The notes below the pieces were generated by a model. It worked only from the letters and a program-made list of their open reading frames with translations. It searched no databases and was not told the DNA's origin. A program made the position numbers and the translations under genes. From Margaritispora aquatica (taxonomy: Eukaryota > Ascomycota > Leotiomycetes > Helotiales > Discinellaceae), in the NCBI GenBank assembly GCA_007644065.1, contig VJWN01000021.1, forward strand, positions 200,271 through 264,270: a stretch of DNA of 64,000 bases, read 5' to 3'. This document shows positions 34,598-46,448 of the stretch, one piece after another. Position 1 is the stretch's first letter; every line of letters begins with the position of its first letter.

Positions 34598-35397
34598 ATG
34601 GTTCTCGTCCCCATAGGCATCATAACGCTCGCTGCTCTCCCCAGCACTATTCTACCCACACCAATCAGTACCCCTCTCACGGTTTCTTCGCGACAAGACC
34701 CAAGTTCATACAGCTCCATCATACCACTCGAGATCCTACCCTCCTGCATCTCAAAATGCACACCCCTCTTCGCCGCACAAGCAGAGTGCTCACCACCCAC
34801 CATCGACTCAATCGATATCGAATGTTTCTGCAGCAACGTCAAAACCCAGGCCTTAGGCGCAGCGATCTTCAGTGAGACTAGTAATGTCTGTCCGGAGGCA
34901 GGGTGCGGTATCGAGGATATGAAGGTGTTGATCGAGTGGTGGGATGGGCTTTGTGATGAGGAAGAGGAGGTGGCTTTTGTGGTGAGTGAATGCGATCTGT
35001 TTTATAGGAGATTTGGGATTTAAGTGCTAATCAAGAAATCTAGACGTCGACTGCGTGGGAGGCCGATACTATGACGATCACCGCAACGCCCAATAAACAA
35101 ACGGCAAATGCTTCAATATCACCACTTTCAACGCCAACCTCAAAAGCCCCATTAACGTCGAAATACGTCGCACAAGCTGTCGAGACGAGCGTATTGAATT
35201 CATCAACTTCGACATCAGGGTTGTTGTCGAAAGTCTCGCAAACTTCATCAGTGTCCTCATCAACTACTTCTCGTGCGGCACCAACGGTTGTCCAGGCCTC
35301 CGCGGGAAGCAGGCAGACATTCGGGCGAGGCAGAGGAATAGCCACCACACTAGGAGTGGTAGCATTGTTCTCGATACTGGTGGAACTTGTACACTAG
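34598..35397 (+). CDS. CFEM-domain protein, probably GPI-anchored
   Basis: Two exons, 34598-34981 and 35044-35397; 62-nt intron with GTGAGT donor; 245 residues. Hydrophobic N-terminal signal, then eight cysteines at 50, 54, 64, 76, 78, 98, 103 and 119, giving C-x3-C-x9-C-x11-C-x-C-x19-C-x4-C-x15-C, the CFEM pattern. Asp73, three residues before the fourth Cys, matches the Asp that coordinates heme iron in characterised CFEM proteins. Exon 2 is a Ser/Thr-rich stalk ending in a small-residue region and a hydrophobic tail (GIATTLGVVALFSILVELVH), as for GPI attachment. CFEM proteins act in heme/iron capture and in surface signalling or effector roles; which applies here cannot be told. The signal peptide is rather weak (Pro-rich). 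Confidence 0.85.
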
Positions 35398-36326
35398 TGT
35401 TTGGAAATGCAGAAATATTCAAAGAAATGCACGAGACCCCGTAGTTGCTCATCAACCTCACCAGATTATCTGAGACATCGCTGCTACTGCTGTCTTGAAG
35501 CCATGTGGAAAGTCGTCTTCCTTAACTTTCCGACCGATATTGACAGCGGCCAGCGATAATGTCTCGAAATGTTAGGGGAAAAAAAAGTATGGAGCGTAGG
35601 AGCAGCGCGGTGCAACGTCGCGAACTTGCTTTTGGGAGATGAGATGGCGATACGCCACATTCATGCATCAAAAGCCACTGTTGGTTGGAATCATGAGTGG
35701 AAATTTGGACCTTCATCATCCCATACCTGATTGTGAGGCTCAAGTCCTTGTATTGACATGAGATATTAGGTCTCAGTTCAATAAGCCAAGCTTCTCCCTT
35801 TCAACCCCTAAGGTGTGATTACTGAAAACAAGCATCCGGAAATGTAAGCTTAGCGACGGAGAAGGGCTCGCCTGAACATCCGAGACCCGACTCCCGGATA
35901 CGACCCTCCTCACGTAAAAATGATCGACATTACCATACAACACCACATATTATCTCCGAGGGTTCAGTAAACATGACACGGAAGCATATTTGCGATGCAA
36001 AATAACGTCGATCTCTCCAAAAATACCCTCGTGTTGGTATATCAGCGTGACTTCACTTGACGATTTGGGGAAATCCATGGCAAGAAGAGATCTGGTGACG
36101 GATTGTCCACGAAACTTTGTGGTCAGATTTGTGAAAGGTGGGCGTATGGCGTGGTGTTAACGATACGACTTGGTGTGTTGCTTGAAATGTTTTGTTTACT
36201 TGGATGGATATAAATGAGATGGAAGTCTAATAAGGAGGAAAATTCATTTGGACCAAGTCTGAAGCATAACGCATAAAACTAATTTTAACGGTAACAATTT
36301 AAACACGATTACAACTCACAGTCAAA
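35398..36326. other. intergenic, no gene seen
   Basis: No gene-like frame. TATA-like ATATAAATGAG lies near 36209, about 120 bases before the next start. Confidence 0.45.
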
Positions 36327-36949
36327 ATGGTCTCTTTCCACAACTTCGTTCTTATTGCATCAATCGCTGTCGGCCTCTCTTTAGCAGCACCAGCACCCCG
36401 ATCCTCGGTACCAGCATACATACCGGGCACCTTAAAGAACACCCAAGAGTTCTACATCAAAATGGTCGTGTCCAGCGGCGATACCACATACAACAACTGG
36501 TACCTAAGTGTCGTCCACCAACCTTACACATCTCCACAATCTAACCTCTGTCCTATTCAGTACAAGCATATCATACGAGCGCCGGGCTCGCCGATCCCGT
36601 CTTCTTCCCCACCACCGCTAGCGCCTCTAGAGCCTACCTAAACAGCACACATCTCCAATTCGAAACCTCACCATACCCATTCTCGGCCATCGGTGCTCCA
36701 GGCGACACAAACTACGCGCGCTGGGAGCCCATCGCCATCGCTTCTGGTTATGGGAGAGGCGAGTGGACCATCACCAATACGCAGGGCATAGTGACGACAG
36801 ATCAGGGGTTTTGTGGCTGGTTGGTTTGTGAGTGGTTCCATGGAGTGAATGCGCCGCAGCTGTTTGTGTTGATTGAGGGCTTTGTGGGGGGTTCGAATCA
36901 GTTCCCTAGGACGTGTGCGAGGGTTAGGCTGGTGCCGGAGTATTTTTAG
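36327..36949 (+). CDS. small secreted protein of unknown function
   Basis: Two exons, 36327-36507 and 36561-36949; 53-nt intron (branch CTAAC, acceptor TTCAG); 189 residues. The splice joins NNWYL to IQAYHTSAGLADPVFF in frame. The N-terminus is a clear signal peptide (MVSFHNFVLIASIAVGLSLA, cleavage near APAP). The mature part is a compact domain with FYIKMVVSSGD, AYHTSAGLADPVFFP, FGxY-type aromatic positions and two Cys in GFCGWLVCEW plus one near the end. I believe it resembles the fungal secreted DUF7907 type, but that is from memory. An extracellular role is likely; the biochemical function is unknown. Confidence 0.8.
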
Positions 36950-38141
36950 GCGGCGGCGATGATGGGGTTGAGTTGAAGAGAGTGCAGGGAATTTGAGAAT
37001 GAGTGTTCAGATATCGCTTGCATGGAAAATACTAGGAACATGGAGCCTTAAGCATCGAAATTGAATGAGAGCTGGGGTTTGCTGGGAATAATTTCCGTGA
37101 ATTTAGGGCTCAGGGCTAATTAAATTAATTTAATATAGCTTTAGCTGAAATGAAAACCGTCCTCAAGGACATTAAGTGAAGATTCGGGATGTTGTGTTGA
37201 AGTTGAACGAAATTTGGTGTTTGTCTAAGCGAGAACGCTTCCTAGGAAATTTTAGGGAAGTTCTTCGTTGACCTGAGATACTAAGCGCCTCTCAATCCGT
37301 CGCCATATTTTCCATTTTATACACTCTACTTACCTCTCACTTGCCCGATCAAAACAACCACGCCGTCTGGTAAACCCAAAATCATCGAATCGGGAAAAAC
37401 AACCTTCCTTCTCTCCTCTGCCGAGCACTTGCCGAGTCCCGCCAAGCAGACAAGAGATGCACGCACGATGCCAAGAAGCTTACATCCTGCTCCATTTGTC
37501 CTGGCAGTTGGTGATGCACACAATCTATATCCCGATACGATTCCGCCATTGTCAACAAACCAAACATCATTCGTCAATCGTTACGTGACGACATGTGCTC
37601 GGTGCAGGAACATGTCCAATACCGGGTATCAATGGCACTGCCACCTCCACTTCTGGCTCGCAGTACCGTTGACGCAGGCACGATTCGAGAATCAAAAGCC
37701 CTTTGTATGCATCTCATGAGATAGCCAGCTTGTCGCCTTCTGCATAGGAGATGGTGTGTAGTTCCGTACCCCGCATTGAGGCGACACCAAGACATCGACA
37801 CTCGCAAACACTTCAGTGAATGGCAGGTGTGAAAATGCAATACAACAAACCAAGAAGTCAAAATCGCTCCAAGAATCTTGTGTCCTTCCGCTTGAGACAT
37901 GGTACGAAATTGAAAGCAGATGTGTTTGGACAGAGAGGTGCAGATCTCGTGTACCAACGTACGGATTTCTTGCAATGCTGCAAGCGAGATTGACATGTTG
38001 CTTGATAAGAGGGAAGTTTGAAATCGTCAATTCATGAGTCGGTATAAGATGTTAAGCGTCCCAAGTGAGAAGAAACTCTCTCATTCTCTCTCATCTCATC
38101 TCACTAGTCAATTTTTAGGACCTTGAAACTCGCTTGAGAAA
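36950..38141. other. intergenic, no gene seen
   Basis: Frames on both strands at 37326-38037 overlap and show no family features. A TCTCATTCTCTCTCATCTCATCT tract near 38080-38103 precedes the next gene. Confidence 0.45.
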
Positions 38142-39947
38142 ATGGTTCGCTTCACCTCCGTTCTGGCGGTAGCATGCACGCTCGTTTCATCTTCATTTGC
38201 AGTATGGGCGAAGGAGATGGCGCCGAATGAGGCGCTGGGGAGGGACATGTATGACACTGGATTGGTGCATGAGAGTATCATGGCGACAAAGATGGTATGG
38301 TGTCATGAAAATGACTTAGAGTTGATCGTGAAGCTGACTGGGAGTAGAGCACGTGGGAGAGTGAGAAGAAGAAGGGGAAGATGGACTCTTACCAGTATCC
38401 TACATTGGATCATACTCGTTGCAAGAATGGTCTCGCAGAAGCTATTAGGGGTGATGCGAATAACACTTTCCGCTGCAATAATGTTTGTTCTTCTTTCCCC
38501 TCATAGTTGATGGTGTTTCTCTTGCATCTTTTTACAAGTCGCTATTCAAGCTGGACTAACAACAAATCAGGTTGACTTACACCATTTCCTCTCCCATGCA
38601 GCTCTCAACTCCACAGGTAGAGGCTCTTCGTCGTGGGGCTGGACTTCGCCTCAAGGTCGCGAGTTCGTTGCCATCGGTCAGCAAGATGGCACTGCTTTCG
38701 TGGAGATCACTAAGCGAGGAAAGATGGAGTATCTCGGTCGCTTGCCACAATACTCTGTGCCGAGCATCTGGAGGGAGATTAGAAGTTTTGGAAAGTATAT
38801 GATCATTGGAAGTGAAGCTGTTGGACATGGGATTCAAATCTTTGATATGACGAAGGTTAGATTGGTTTCAGTTTCGTTTTCGGTTGATTGACAAATAGTG
38901 GTTTCCACCACTCTTTCGCTAATGAGCGCACAATGAGCAAAACACATCACCTCGAGTGATGATAAAAGTGTGTGAATATACTGACAGATTCTAGCTTCTC
39001 AAACTCGACCCAAAGAGACCAGTTACCTTTGATGCAAAGAAGGATCTCACAGGTCACTTCAACGACCTCCCCGTCGGCCGAACTCATAACGTCGTCTCCA
39101 ACTACGAAAAGAGCTATATCGTCGCCGTCGGTGCTCAGCCACGCAATTCCACATGTCGCGGTGGATTAATCTTCATCGATATGGCCGATCCCTCCAACCC
39201 CACTACCCCAGGCTGCGCTGCCCAAGACGGCTACGGTAAGATCACCACTTCATCCACCATTCCCAACGAGAAAAAAAAAAACGCTGACTGGTCAATGCTC
39301 TAGTTCATGACGCACAGTGCCTTCCCTACCGCGGACCAGACGCCCAGTATCGCGGCCGTGACATCTGCTACGGATACAACGAGGACACACTCACCATCTA
39401 CGACGTGACCGACAGGACCAACACCAGCATCATCAGCCGGACCAGCTACGAGGGGGCAAGCTACACGCACCAAGGCTGGGTGCTCGACACCCAGAACCAG
39501 GAATTCCTGCTTCTGGACGACGAGCTCGACGAGCAGCGCGGCGCGGGTCTAGCGTCGGATGGATACCCTGTGACGTACATCTGGGACATCCGCTCGCTAG
39601 CTGCTCCCAAGCAGACGGGGATCTTCAAGAGCAGCGTTAAAAGTATTGATCATAACCAGTATGTCATCGATGGGTTGGCGTATCAGAGTCATTATAGTGC
39701 TGGCTTGAGAGTGCTGGATGTTAGTTCTGTACCGAAGGATCCGAGTGGGAAAGGTGTTTGTGAAGTGGGTTTCTTTGATATCTTCCCTGAAGATGATCTG
39801 GTGGAGGGAGGTGGGAGAGTCGAGTTCTTGGGGACGTGGAGTAGCTATGCGTACTTTGAGAGCGGATATATCTTCGTGAACACGATTGAGAGAGGCGCTT
39901 TTTTGGTGAAGATGACGAGCAAGAAGTGCGATAAGAAGAAGGACTGA
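38142..39947 (+). CDS. secreted choice-of-anchor-B / LVIVD-repeat family protein
   Basis: Five exons: 38142-38294, 38348-38482, 38571-38855, 38995-39235, 39304-39947; introns of 53, 88, 139 and 68 nt; 485 residues. All junctions keep frame. There is a signal peptide (MVRFTSVLAVACTLVSSSFA). The body is a beta-propeller-like protein: GSSSWGWTSPQGREFVAIGQ, then HFNDLPVGRTHNVVSN, CRGGLIFIDMADPSNP, HDAQCLPYRGPD, CYGYNEDTLTIYDVTD, YTHQGWVLD and LLDDELDE. These blocks match fungal and bacterial choice-of-anchor-B proteins carrying LVIVD repeats. Several Cys and Asn-glycosylation sites fit an extracellular location. The biochemical role of the family is not established. Confidence 0.88.
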
Positions 39948-40329
39948 TGGAATGAAGTTAGATCTCAAAATCTGTAACCATGAAGTTGAAAGACTGAGGA
40001 GGAGAAGTCAAAACTCTAAAAATTAAAGTAGACCATATCCACACCTGTCGAAGACAAATCCAATACGAACAGTGAGATTGCAGGGACGCAAGGGTTCGTT
40101 CAAAACGTGTACATCTACTTATCTATTGCATGCTAGCATTTAGGAAACACGAATCTCGTCCGCCTCAATAGACAACACGAACAAGACTGCAGGGGAAAAA
40201 AAAAACAAAAACGTGTGGAATAACGTGAGTTCGTAAGCAACCGTAAATCCCATGTTGGCAAGTGAAATTTTGGAGATGTCCAAAGCTGGGTGTGAAATGA
40301 GCAAATCTTTTGATTGATTGCGGCAGATA
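39948..40329. other. short convergent intergenic region
   Basis: Holds the 3' ends of the LVIVD gene (+) and RRP3 (-). An A-rich tract lies at 40195-40210. Nothing else seen. Confidence 0.5.
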
Positions 40330-41881
40330 TTAGCCCTCTTCTCTATCCATATTGTCACGACGACTCTTCGGGCCTCCGCCTTCCTTGGGTCGTCTCCCCT
40401 TTAGTACAGAACCTCTATTACCTCTATCATCATGTAGTGTTTTCATCTCATTCCTTGCATGCCTCTGTGCTTCTTCAACTCGTGGCTTGAAGACCATGAC
40501 TTCATCTTTCTCAGTGGCATATTCCTTCAATGTCATCTTGAGCGCAGCCTCTGTCCTCTTGAAGATCTCAACATCGTACTGAGTGACTAGACTGATGGCA
40601 TGACCTGATTTTCCTGCTCTTGCGGTACGCCCAACACGATGGACGTAGGTCTTACTGTCTGGTGGCAAATCGTAATTAAGGACAACATCCACGGACGGAA
40701 TATCAAGACCACGCGCAGCAACATCGGTTGCAACCAGAATCTTGCGCTCTCCAGCTCGGAATTTATTCAATGCGCCAAGACGAGACGATTGTGAAAGTTG
40801 ACCATGTAGAGGGATGGCGCCAAAGCCTAGAGCTCGGAGAAGGATTGCTATCCGTTGTGTCTCATTGACTGTTCGTGTGAAGACAATTGCTGATCGACCA
40901 GCAAACTCGTTCATTAAATAGACGAGGTAGGTATCTTTGTTAACCAGAGGAATGAAGATGTAATTTTGCAGTAATGTTGAGACGGTTTGGTACTTGTTTG
41001 CGCTGATGCTGACACGCACTGGGTCCTTCAAACTCGCTCTTTGTAGACTTTCAATTTTTGAGCTCATGGTGGCTGAGAAGAGGTATGTGTTGCGCTCGCG
41101 AGGTAGAACCTTGAGAATCTTGTCGAGGATAGGTCCAAAATCCAGGTCGAGCAATCGATCAGCTTCATCCATGACCAAAAACTTCAATGCTCGTAGTGAG
41201 AATCCTTTCGTGTTCTCCAGGTGATCCAAAAGTCGACCAGGTGTTGCAACGACAATGTGCGGTTTCTTCCCTAGTGCAACTTGTTGTGGCACTGTATCCA
41301 TACCTCCCACAATGACTGCACATCTTACAGAAATCAAGGACCCTAGCGCTTCGAAAGCCTGTGAGATTTGATATGCCAATTCACGAGTTGGGGCAAGGAC
41401 GAGTCCGAAGAAAGGTTGAGGCTTGTCAAGAAGAGCTTGTAGGATTGGCAGCGCAAAAGCAGCAGTCTTTCCACTTCCAGTCTCCGCCAATCCAATTATG
41501 TCTCTACCAGTAAGTGCAACAGGTATTGATTGAGCTTGGATAGGCGTTGGTGCCTTGTATCCCAAAGCTTCACAGGCGTCGCATAAAGAATCGATAATGC
41601 CCTAGAGGAAAATTAACAATTGCAGCACACTCTGATCAGCGAGTATTTACCAATTCCTTGAAGCTCTTCACGACCTCTTCTTCAGCGTCGGCTTCGACTT
41701 CATCGGCGTTCTCGATATCTGAATTTTCTACATCTTCCTGAGTTGCGCTGGCGATTTGTGTGGGCTCTGGGGAAGCTGAGGCTGGAGCAGGTTTACTGGC
41801 TTTGTGTTTCTTCTCCGAACGATCCTTTGGGAGACTAGGAACATCTGCAGCGTTGAGCTTTCTTTTCTTGTCGGACGCCAT
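40330..41881 (-). CDS. RRP3: ATP-dependent RNA helicase Rrp3 (DEAD-box)
   Basis: Two exons on the minus strand, 41881-41651 and 41601-40330; 49-nt intron 41650-41602; 500 residues. The splice restores [16 protein letters not shown]. After a charged Lys/Glu/Asp-rich N-terminus the DEAD-box core is complete: Q motif GYKAPTPIQ (91-99), motif I AETGSGKT (to 123), Ia PTRELA, Ib TPGR, II DEAD (222-225), [30 protein letters not shown]. The basic Arg/Lys-rich tail fits a nucleolar protein. The family (yeast Rrp3, human DDX47) acts in 18S rRNA maturation in the SSU processome. It shares a 200-bp divergent promoter with SSF1. Confidence 0.95.
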
Positions 41882-42081
41882 TGTCAGTGTATGGTCACAA
41901 TACTTTGCAGTTACTGTGAGTTTGTTAATTCACAGACGTCTTGACATCATGCAGGCATAGGTAAAAAAATCCTTATCGCGCTTATCCAGATGTGGGGCGC
42001 TAATAAATTATTTCTGATGGTCCCCAGATTCTCCTCCAATATCTTTACTAAACCAAAGACAGTCAAAAGAACACAATCGCA
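41882..42081. promoter_or_regulatory. 200-bp divergent promoter of RRP3 and SSF1
   Basis: The two start codons, pointing apart, are separated by 200 bp, so both ribosome-biogenesis genes must start transcription within it. It contains an A7 tract (about 41973), CCTTATCGCGCTTATCC and TAATAAATTA. I do not see a perfect yeast PAC (GCGATGAG) or RRPE element. Confidence 0.65.
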
Positions 42082-43495
42082 ATGGCACGAAGACGAACTA
42101 AGAAGCGTACCCATGAGGGCGCAAACAATGGCTTGGTCGGCAAGGCCATGCCTACCAGTAAACCCTCGAATGCGCCGAAGAGTATGGTCATTAGAATCAA
42201 TGCTGGAGAAGTTGGACCAAGTGTTAGCCAATTGGTGAAGGATGTGAGGTCAATGATGGAGCCAGGCACAGCTTCGAGATTGAAGGAGAGGAGGGCGAAT
42301 CGACTGAGAGATTATATCACAATGGCTGGTCCCCTTGGTGTGAGCCATCTTATGATGTTCTCGAGATCAGAATCTGGAAATACAAATTTGCGACTCGCAG
42401 TGACACCCAGAGGTCCAACTTTACATTTCAATGTTGAGAAGTACTCACTATGCAAGGACATCCGGAAAGCTTTGAAGCATCCTAAGAGCACTGGCAAGGC
42501 ATACTTGACTGCGCCATTGGTAAGTTTTGCGCAATTCTCTGGAACTGAACTATCTGCTAACACTGAAATAGCTTGTCATGAATAATTTCAAATCCCCTGC
42601 TTCAGAGACAGAGTCTGATAAGAAGATCCCAAGACACCTCGAAGAACTGGTTACCACGATGTTTCAATCCCTCTTCCCGCCTATTTCACCCCAGAGCATG
42701 CCACTTTCTTCAATTAAACGAGTCATGTTGCTCAATCGTGAACCTGCAAAGGAGAACGATGGTACATACACACTAAACTTACGCCATTATGCCATCACCA
42801 CAAAGACTACCGGATTGTCGAAACCCCTACGGAGATTGAATGCTGCCGAGAAGATCATGCATTCTCAGAAATCGGGTAAAAATAAGAAGGGAGGATTGCC
42901 AAATCTTGGAAAGATGGAGGATATCGCAGATTACATGATTGGTGGCGAGAATGGCGACGGATACATGACCGATGCTACTAGTGGCAGTGAAGCTGATACA
43001 GATGCCGAAGTCGAGGTGGTGGAGACTAGGACCAAGAAGATTCTGTCGAAAAGGCAGAAAGACAGGCCACGGACAGATTCCAAATCCAAAGGCGCAAGGA
43101 GTGGTGTTGAGAAACGAGCTGTCAAGCTTATTGAGCTAGGTCCAAGGATGAAGCTCCGCATGACTAAGGTCGAAGAGGGTATCTGTTCCGGCAAAACCAT
43201 GTGGCACGAGTACATTCATAAGTCCAAGGAGGAGGTTAAGGCGCTTGAGAAGAAATGGGAGAAGAGAAATCAAGAGAAAGCTTTACGCAAGAAGATCCAA
43301 AAGGAGAATGTGGAGCGAAAGAAGCAAGCGAAAGCAGGTGCCAAGAACGAAGAAGAAGAGGATGATGACGAAATGGATATCGATGATGAATGGGATAGTG
43401 AGGGTCTTGCTGGTGATGGAGAATTGGAGCTTAATGAGGAAATGGACAACAAGGGCGAGTGGGAAGATGAAGAAGAGGAAATTGCTGCAGGTTGA
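42082..43495 (+). CDS. SSF1: ribosome biogenesis factor Ssf1/Peter Pan (Brix domain)
   Basis: Two exons, 42082-42519 and 42572-43495; 52-nt intron with GTAAGT donor and GCTAAC branch; 453 residues. The join reads TAPL-LVMNNFKSP. The Brix domain fills residues from about 33 to 330: PKSMVIRINAGEVG, LVKDVRSMMEP, DYITMAGPLGVSHL, RGPTLHFNVEKY, then GTYTLNLRHYAI and VKLIELGPRMKLRMTKVEEG. The C-terminus is Lys/Arg-rich and then strongly acidic (EEEEDDDEMDIDDEW), typical of nucleolar assembly factors. Ssf1/PPAN works in 27S pre-rRNA processing and 60S assembly with Rrp14 and Rrp15. It is divergent from RRP3. Confidence 0.95.
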
Positions 43496-43726
43496 ATATC
43501 TCCTCCATCGAAATCAAAGCATGAAAATTTTACAGCTTGCTCACGGGTTTCCATCATTGTCTGGTCTCGGATAGCAGATCCATTTTCTTTGAAGATTGAT
43601 CAACCCTAATTATGTTAACAGCGAGTGCTGTATTAGAAAAGAGGTATCCGAAATACTCGTCCTTAAACGCGAAAATCTTCATGATCACATCTACATAACA
43701 TTGCCCTTTCCTGTATGATTGCGTTC

Positions 43727-44578
43727 TTAATTCAAGTGTTTCTTGAAAAGAGCTACAGCCTGTTCGGCAGCTTTCCCAGCTGCCTCATTCTCAACCACTC
43801 TTCCCTCATCCGCTCTCACAGCAAATCCATGTCCGCAATCCTCATAAATCTTAACTTCCCATGAACCCTCCCCACACTCCGTCCTCAAAGCAGCCTCCAC
43901 AGCAGCAACGGCATCTGGCTTCAAATACGCGTCCTTCGCACCAACAGCCATACTAAATGGCACTCCAAAGGTCTTCACACTCGCCACAAATTCCTCCGGC
44001 TTCAAATTCACGGGATGCGCAGCGAAATGCACATCTACCAATCCCACGCTTCCATCTTCAATGGCCGGCTCAGCACATAGCTTCGTGCTTTGCAGTCCTC
44101 CCCAGCAAAAGCCCGCAATACCAAGCTTCCCATCTCCAGAAAGGTCTTTCTTCACGGCCCTTGCGTACTCGAGCACGCTTGGAAACACACCTCTCGATCG
44201 AATCCCAAACGGGACGACGATGCTCAGCAAATGCACCAAGGATATCACCCATGCTGCTCGTCCTCGTAAGTCCCACCAGCTTATTGGCGAGGTGACAGCT
44301 TCAGTGAGTGATAAAGTCACGAGCGGGACCCCACCGCCGGGGATGATATCAGGGACTAAGACACGACATCCTGTTTGCGCGGCGTAAAAATCAGCTAGCA
44401 ACTTAGAGTTCGGCAGGTTGAAGCCAAATGCGTCGGTTATGAAGATGATGGTTGAGTTATTGCTGCCTTGGAAGGATGAGGGTGAAGCGATGTAGGTGTT
44501 AATGCCGTGGATGGTCTCCTCAACGCCGCCCGGTGTGCCGGTGTGGAGGGCGCCTTTGAAGCAATCCGGGCATGCCAT
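43727..44578 (-). CDS. dienelactone hydrolase family protein
   Basis: A single exon of 283 residues, 231 bp from the 3' end of SSF1 (convergent). It has an alpha/beta hydrolase fold with the dienelactone-hydrolase triad: nucleophile Cys158 in GFCWGG, Asp216 in GAKDAYL, His250 in DCGHGFAVR. The N-terminus MACPDCFKGALHTGTPGG is typical of fungal members. Bacterial relatives open dienelactones in chlorocatechol breakdown; fungal members are mostly uncharacterised cytosolic hydrolases, so the substrate is open. No other aromatic-degradation gene is adjacent. No signal peptide is seen. Confidence 0.92.
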   Translation of the reverse strand: MACPDCFKGALHTGTPGGVEETIHGINTYIASPSSFQGSNNSTIIFITDAFGFNLPNSKLLADFYAAQTGCRVLVPDIIPGGGVPLVTLSLTEAVTSPISWWDLRGRAAWVISLVHLLSIVVPFGIRSRGVFPSVLEYARAVKKDLSGDGKLGIAGFCWGGLQSTKLCAEPAIEDGSVGLVDVHFAAHPVNLKPEEFVASVKTFGVPFSMAVGAKDAYLKPDAVAAVEAALRTECGEGSWEVKIYEDCGHGFAVRADEGRVVENEAAGKAAEQAVALFKKHLN

Positions 44579-44971
44579 TTTTCTTGGTAGTTTTTATATG
44601 GATCATCGTGGTGGATTTTCAGAGTATGAGGAAAGTTATAATAAGTCCAAGTCTGCAGGAGTTTGTCTAAGTCCGTGAATGCGAGTACGAGAGTCATGTG
44701 GGATTTATTGGTTGAATTGAGAGCCAAGGATTCTACAGACTCGTACTCGTATGCAGAATGCTGGTCCGGGAAGACGACAACCGGGAGGAGATATGCTGAT
44801 GGTACAGACGTAAGTATAAAGTAATGCTCTATACACTCTTCAATGAGAATTCGAATACAGTAACAAGTATTCGAGGAAGAAACTTGTTATTACAGGCTCA
44901 AAACAGTCCCGAGAAAGACTTTTATGTTTATTCAAGGCCACAATTCAGATCTTGAAAATGCCGGATTTCTT
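44579..44971. other. short intergenic region
   Basis: Promoter of the hydrolase (-) and 3' end of the BTB gene (-). Nothing else seen. Confidence 0.5.
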
Positions 44972-45967
44972 TCATACAGGCTCTCCATCCTCAACCTTCT
45001 CCCTCACCTCTGCCCCATTACCAGTACCAACGTAGTACTCTCTAGCCTCCCCAAAGAAATGTCGTACAGTCGGCTTTCCAGAAACATGCTCTTTCTTCAG
45101 CGACAGCACGATATCGACCAGCATACTCGTTGGGATATGCCCACCCATGATCCACGCCCCCAGCCCAGCTTGCGTCGTTCCCCATGCCATCCTATCAGCC
45201 GCCAATTTTCTCAACTCGTTCTTCTCACCACCATCTCCATACACGTAATCTATGAAGCTCTTGAGAATCCCCTTCTCAGCTGCTTCGCACAGCGGTCGCA
45301 GTTTGTCCATGATCTTGTTCTGGAGCTTGGTGGCCCGGAAACGCTGTGCCAGTGTCCAGAATCTGGTGAGTGGGAGGAAATTCGCGTCGCGATTAGTGAT
45401 GTCGAGTTCGAGACGTTGGGTGTAAAGCCATTGCACGAAGGCACCGAAGTCATCGCTGCTGAGGTTGGGGAGGGTCATGCATTGGGTTGAGAACTCGGCG
45501 TATTGAGGGTTGGTGAAAGCATTCTGGGAACAAATTTGTTACTCGGTTGCTACTTTGCGTGTATCTGGAAAAGACACGGGAACTTACAGAAAAGAAAGAT
45601 GAATAGTGGCACAGTAAGTCTTTGTGGACATAGAAAGTTTCCTGCCCCTCAGTATCTGAAGGACCGATTAAGATCTTGACAACTGCCTGTGGACGTCTAA
45701 AGAATACGTTAATAGGATTCGATGTCCTGGAAGAGAAGAAATGGCATACCTCAAGCTAGGCGCCTTCTTGTCCACACCTCGCATTCTTGTTGGACTTGGA
45801 GAGGCCGACTTCGTGCTTTGTGTAGAAGAAGGAACAGTGCATTGCGAGGTGGGAAGCGGAGAAGAAGCTATAGAGTTCGTTTTCGATTCTATGCTATCCA
45901 TGTGGAGCGTTGATGGTAATGATGTGCTCTCCAAGCTAGCTGTCGTGCCTGAGTTTGGATCTGCCAT
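44972..45967 (-). CDS. BTB/POZ domain protein
   Basis: Three exons on the minus strand: 45967-45750, 45696-45588, 45523-44972; introns 45749-45697 (53 nt) and 45587-45524 (64 nt); 292 residues. The Ser/Thr/Pro-rich N-terminal 70 residues are followed by a BTB fold: AVVKILIGPS, FYVHKDLLCHYSSFFSNAF (exon 2/3 join), DDFGAFVQWLYTQRLEL, and an alpha-helical end, LTRFWTLAQRFRATKLQNKIMD. Fungal proteins of this size with only a BTB domain are numerous and fast-evolving; they may be Cul3 adaptors or self-associating factors, with no proven role. This is the intact member of a local group of three. Confidence 0.9.
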
Positions 45968-46448
45968 TGAAGTGTGCGAATGTTTTCTTTGTTAGAGCAA
46001 AAGCGCGCCAATACAAAAGAGTGTAAATTTGTCGTTGACAAGTCTGCGTAATCTTTGTTGTTTGAATTGCTTTTTGTAAGGTGTTTTCACACCTGTGTTA
46101 ATTGCTCCAAATCTGTAAATTTTCGACAGTTACGCCCAATGCCTCCACATTCCCTCACCAGCTATTGAAGTCTGGTTTTTCGGTACTTGTGCGTGTTGCG
46201 CCTAGCAATATTGATAAGCTGAATATGCAATTGCACTTGAGATAATCGAACATAGATCGTGAATGTTCCTCAAATAGCCAAAGGCTCGAAGTCGAATTCG
46301 TTCAAGCTCCAGAATAGGCGAGGTGGCTTCCACCCCCCCACCTAGTACCAACCGATCTTAGTTATACCACACAACAAACTCAACTGTATAACTGTCACCC
46401 CTCTAAGAAAACTGCGAAAATCCATCTTGGGAAGCAGTATCTCAAATT
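45968..46448. other. intergenic between divergent BTB genes
   Basis: Shared upstream region of the intact BTB gene (-) and the frameshifted BTB gene (+). Nothing else seen. Confidence 0.5.
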
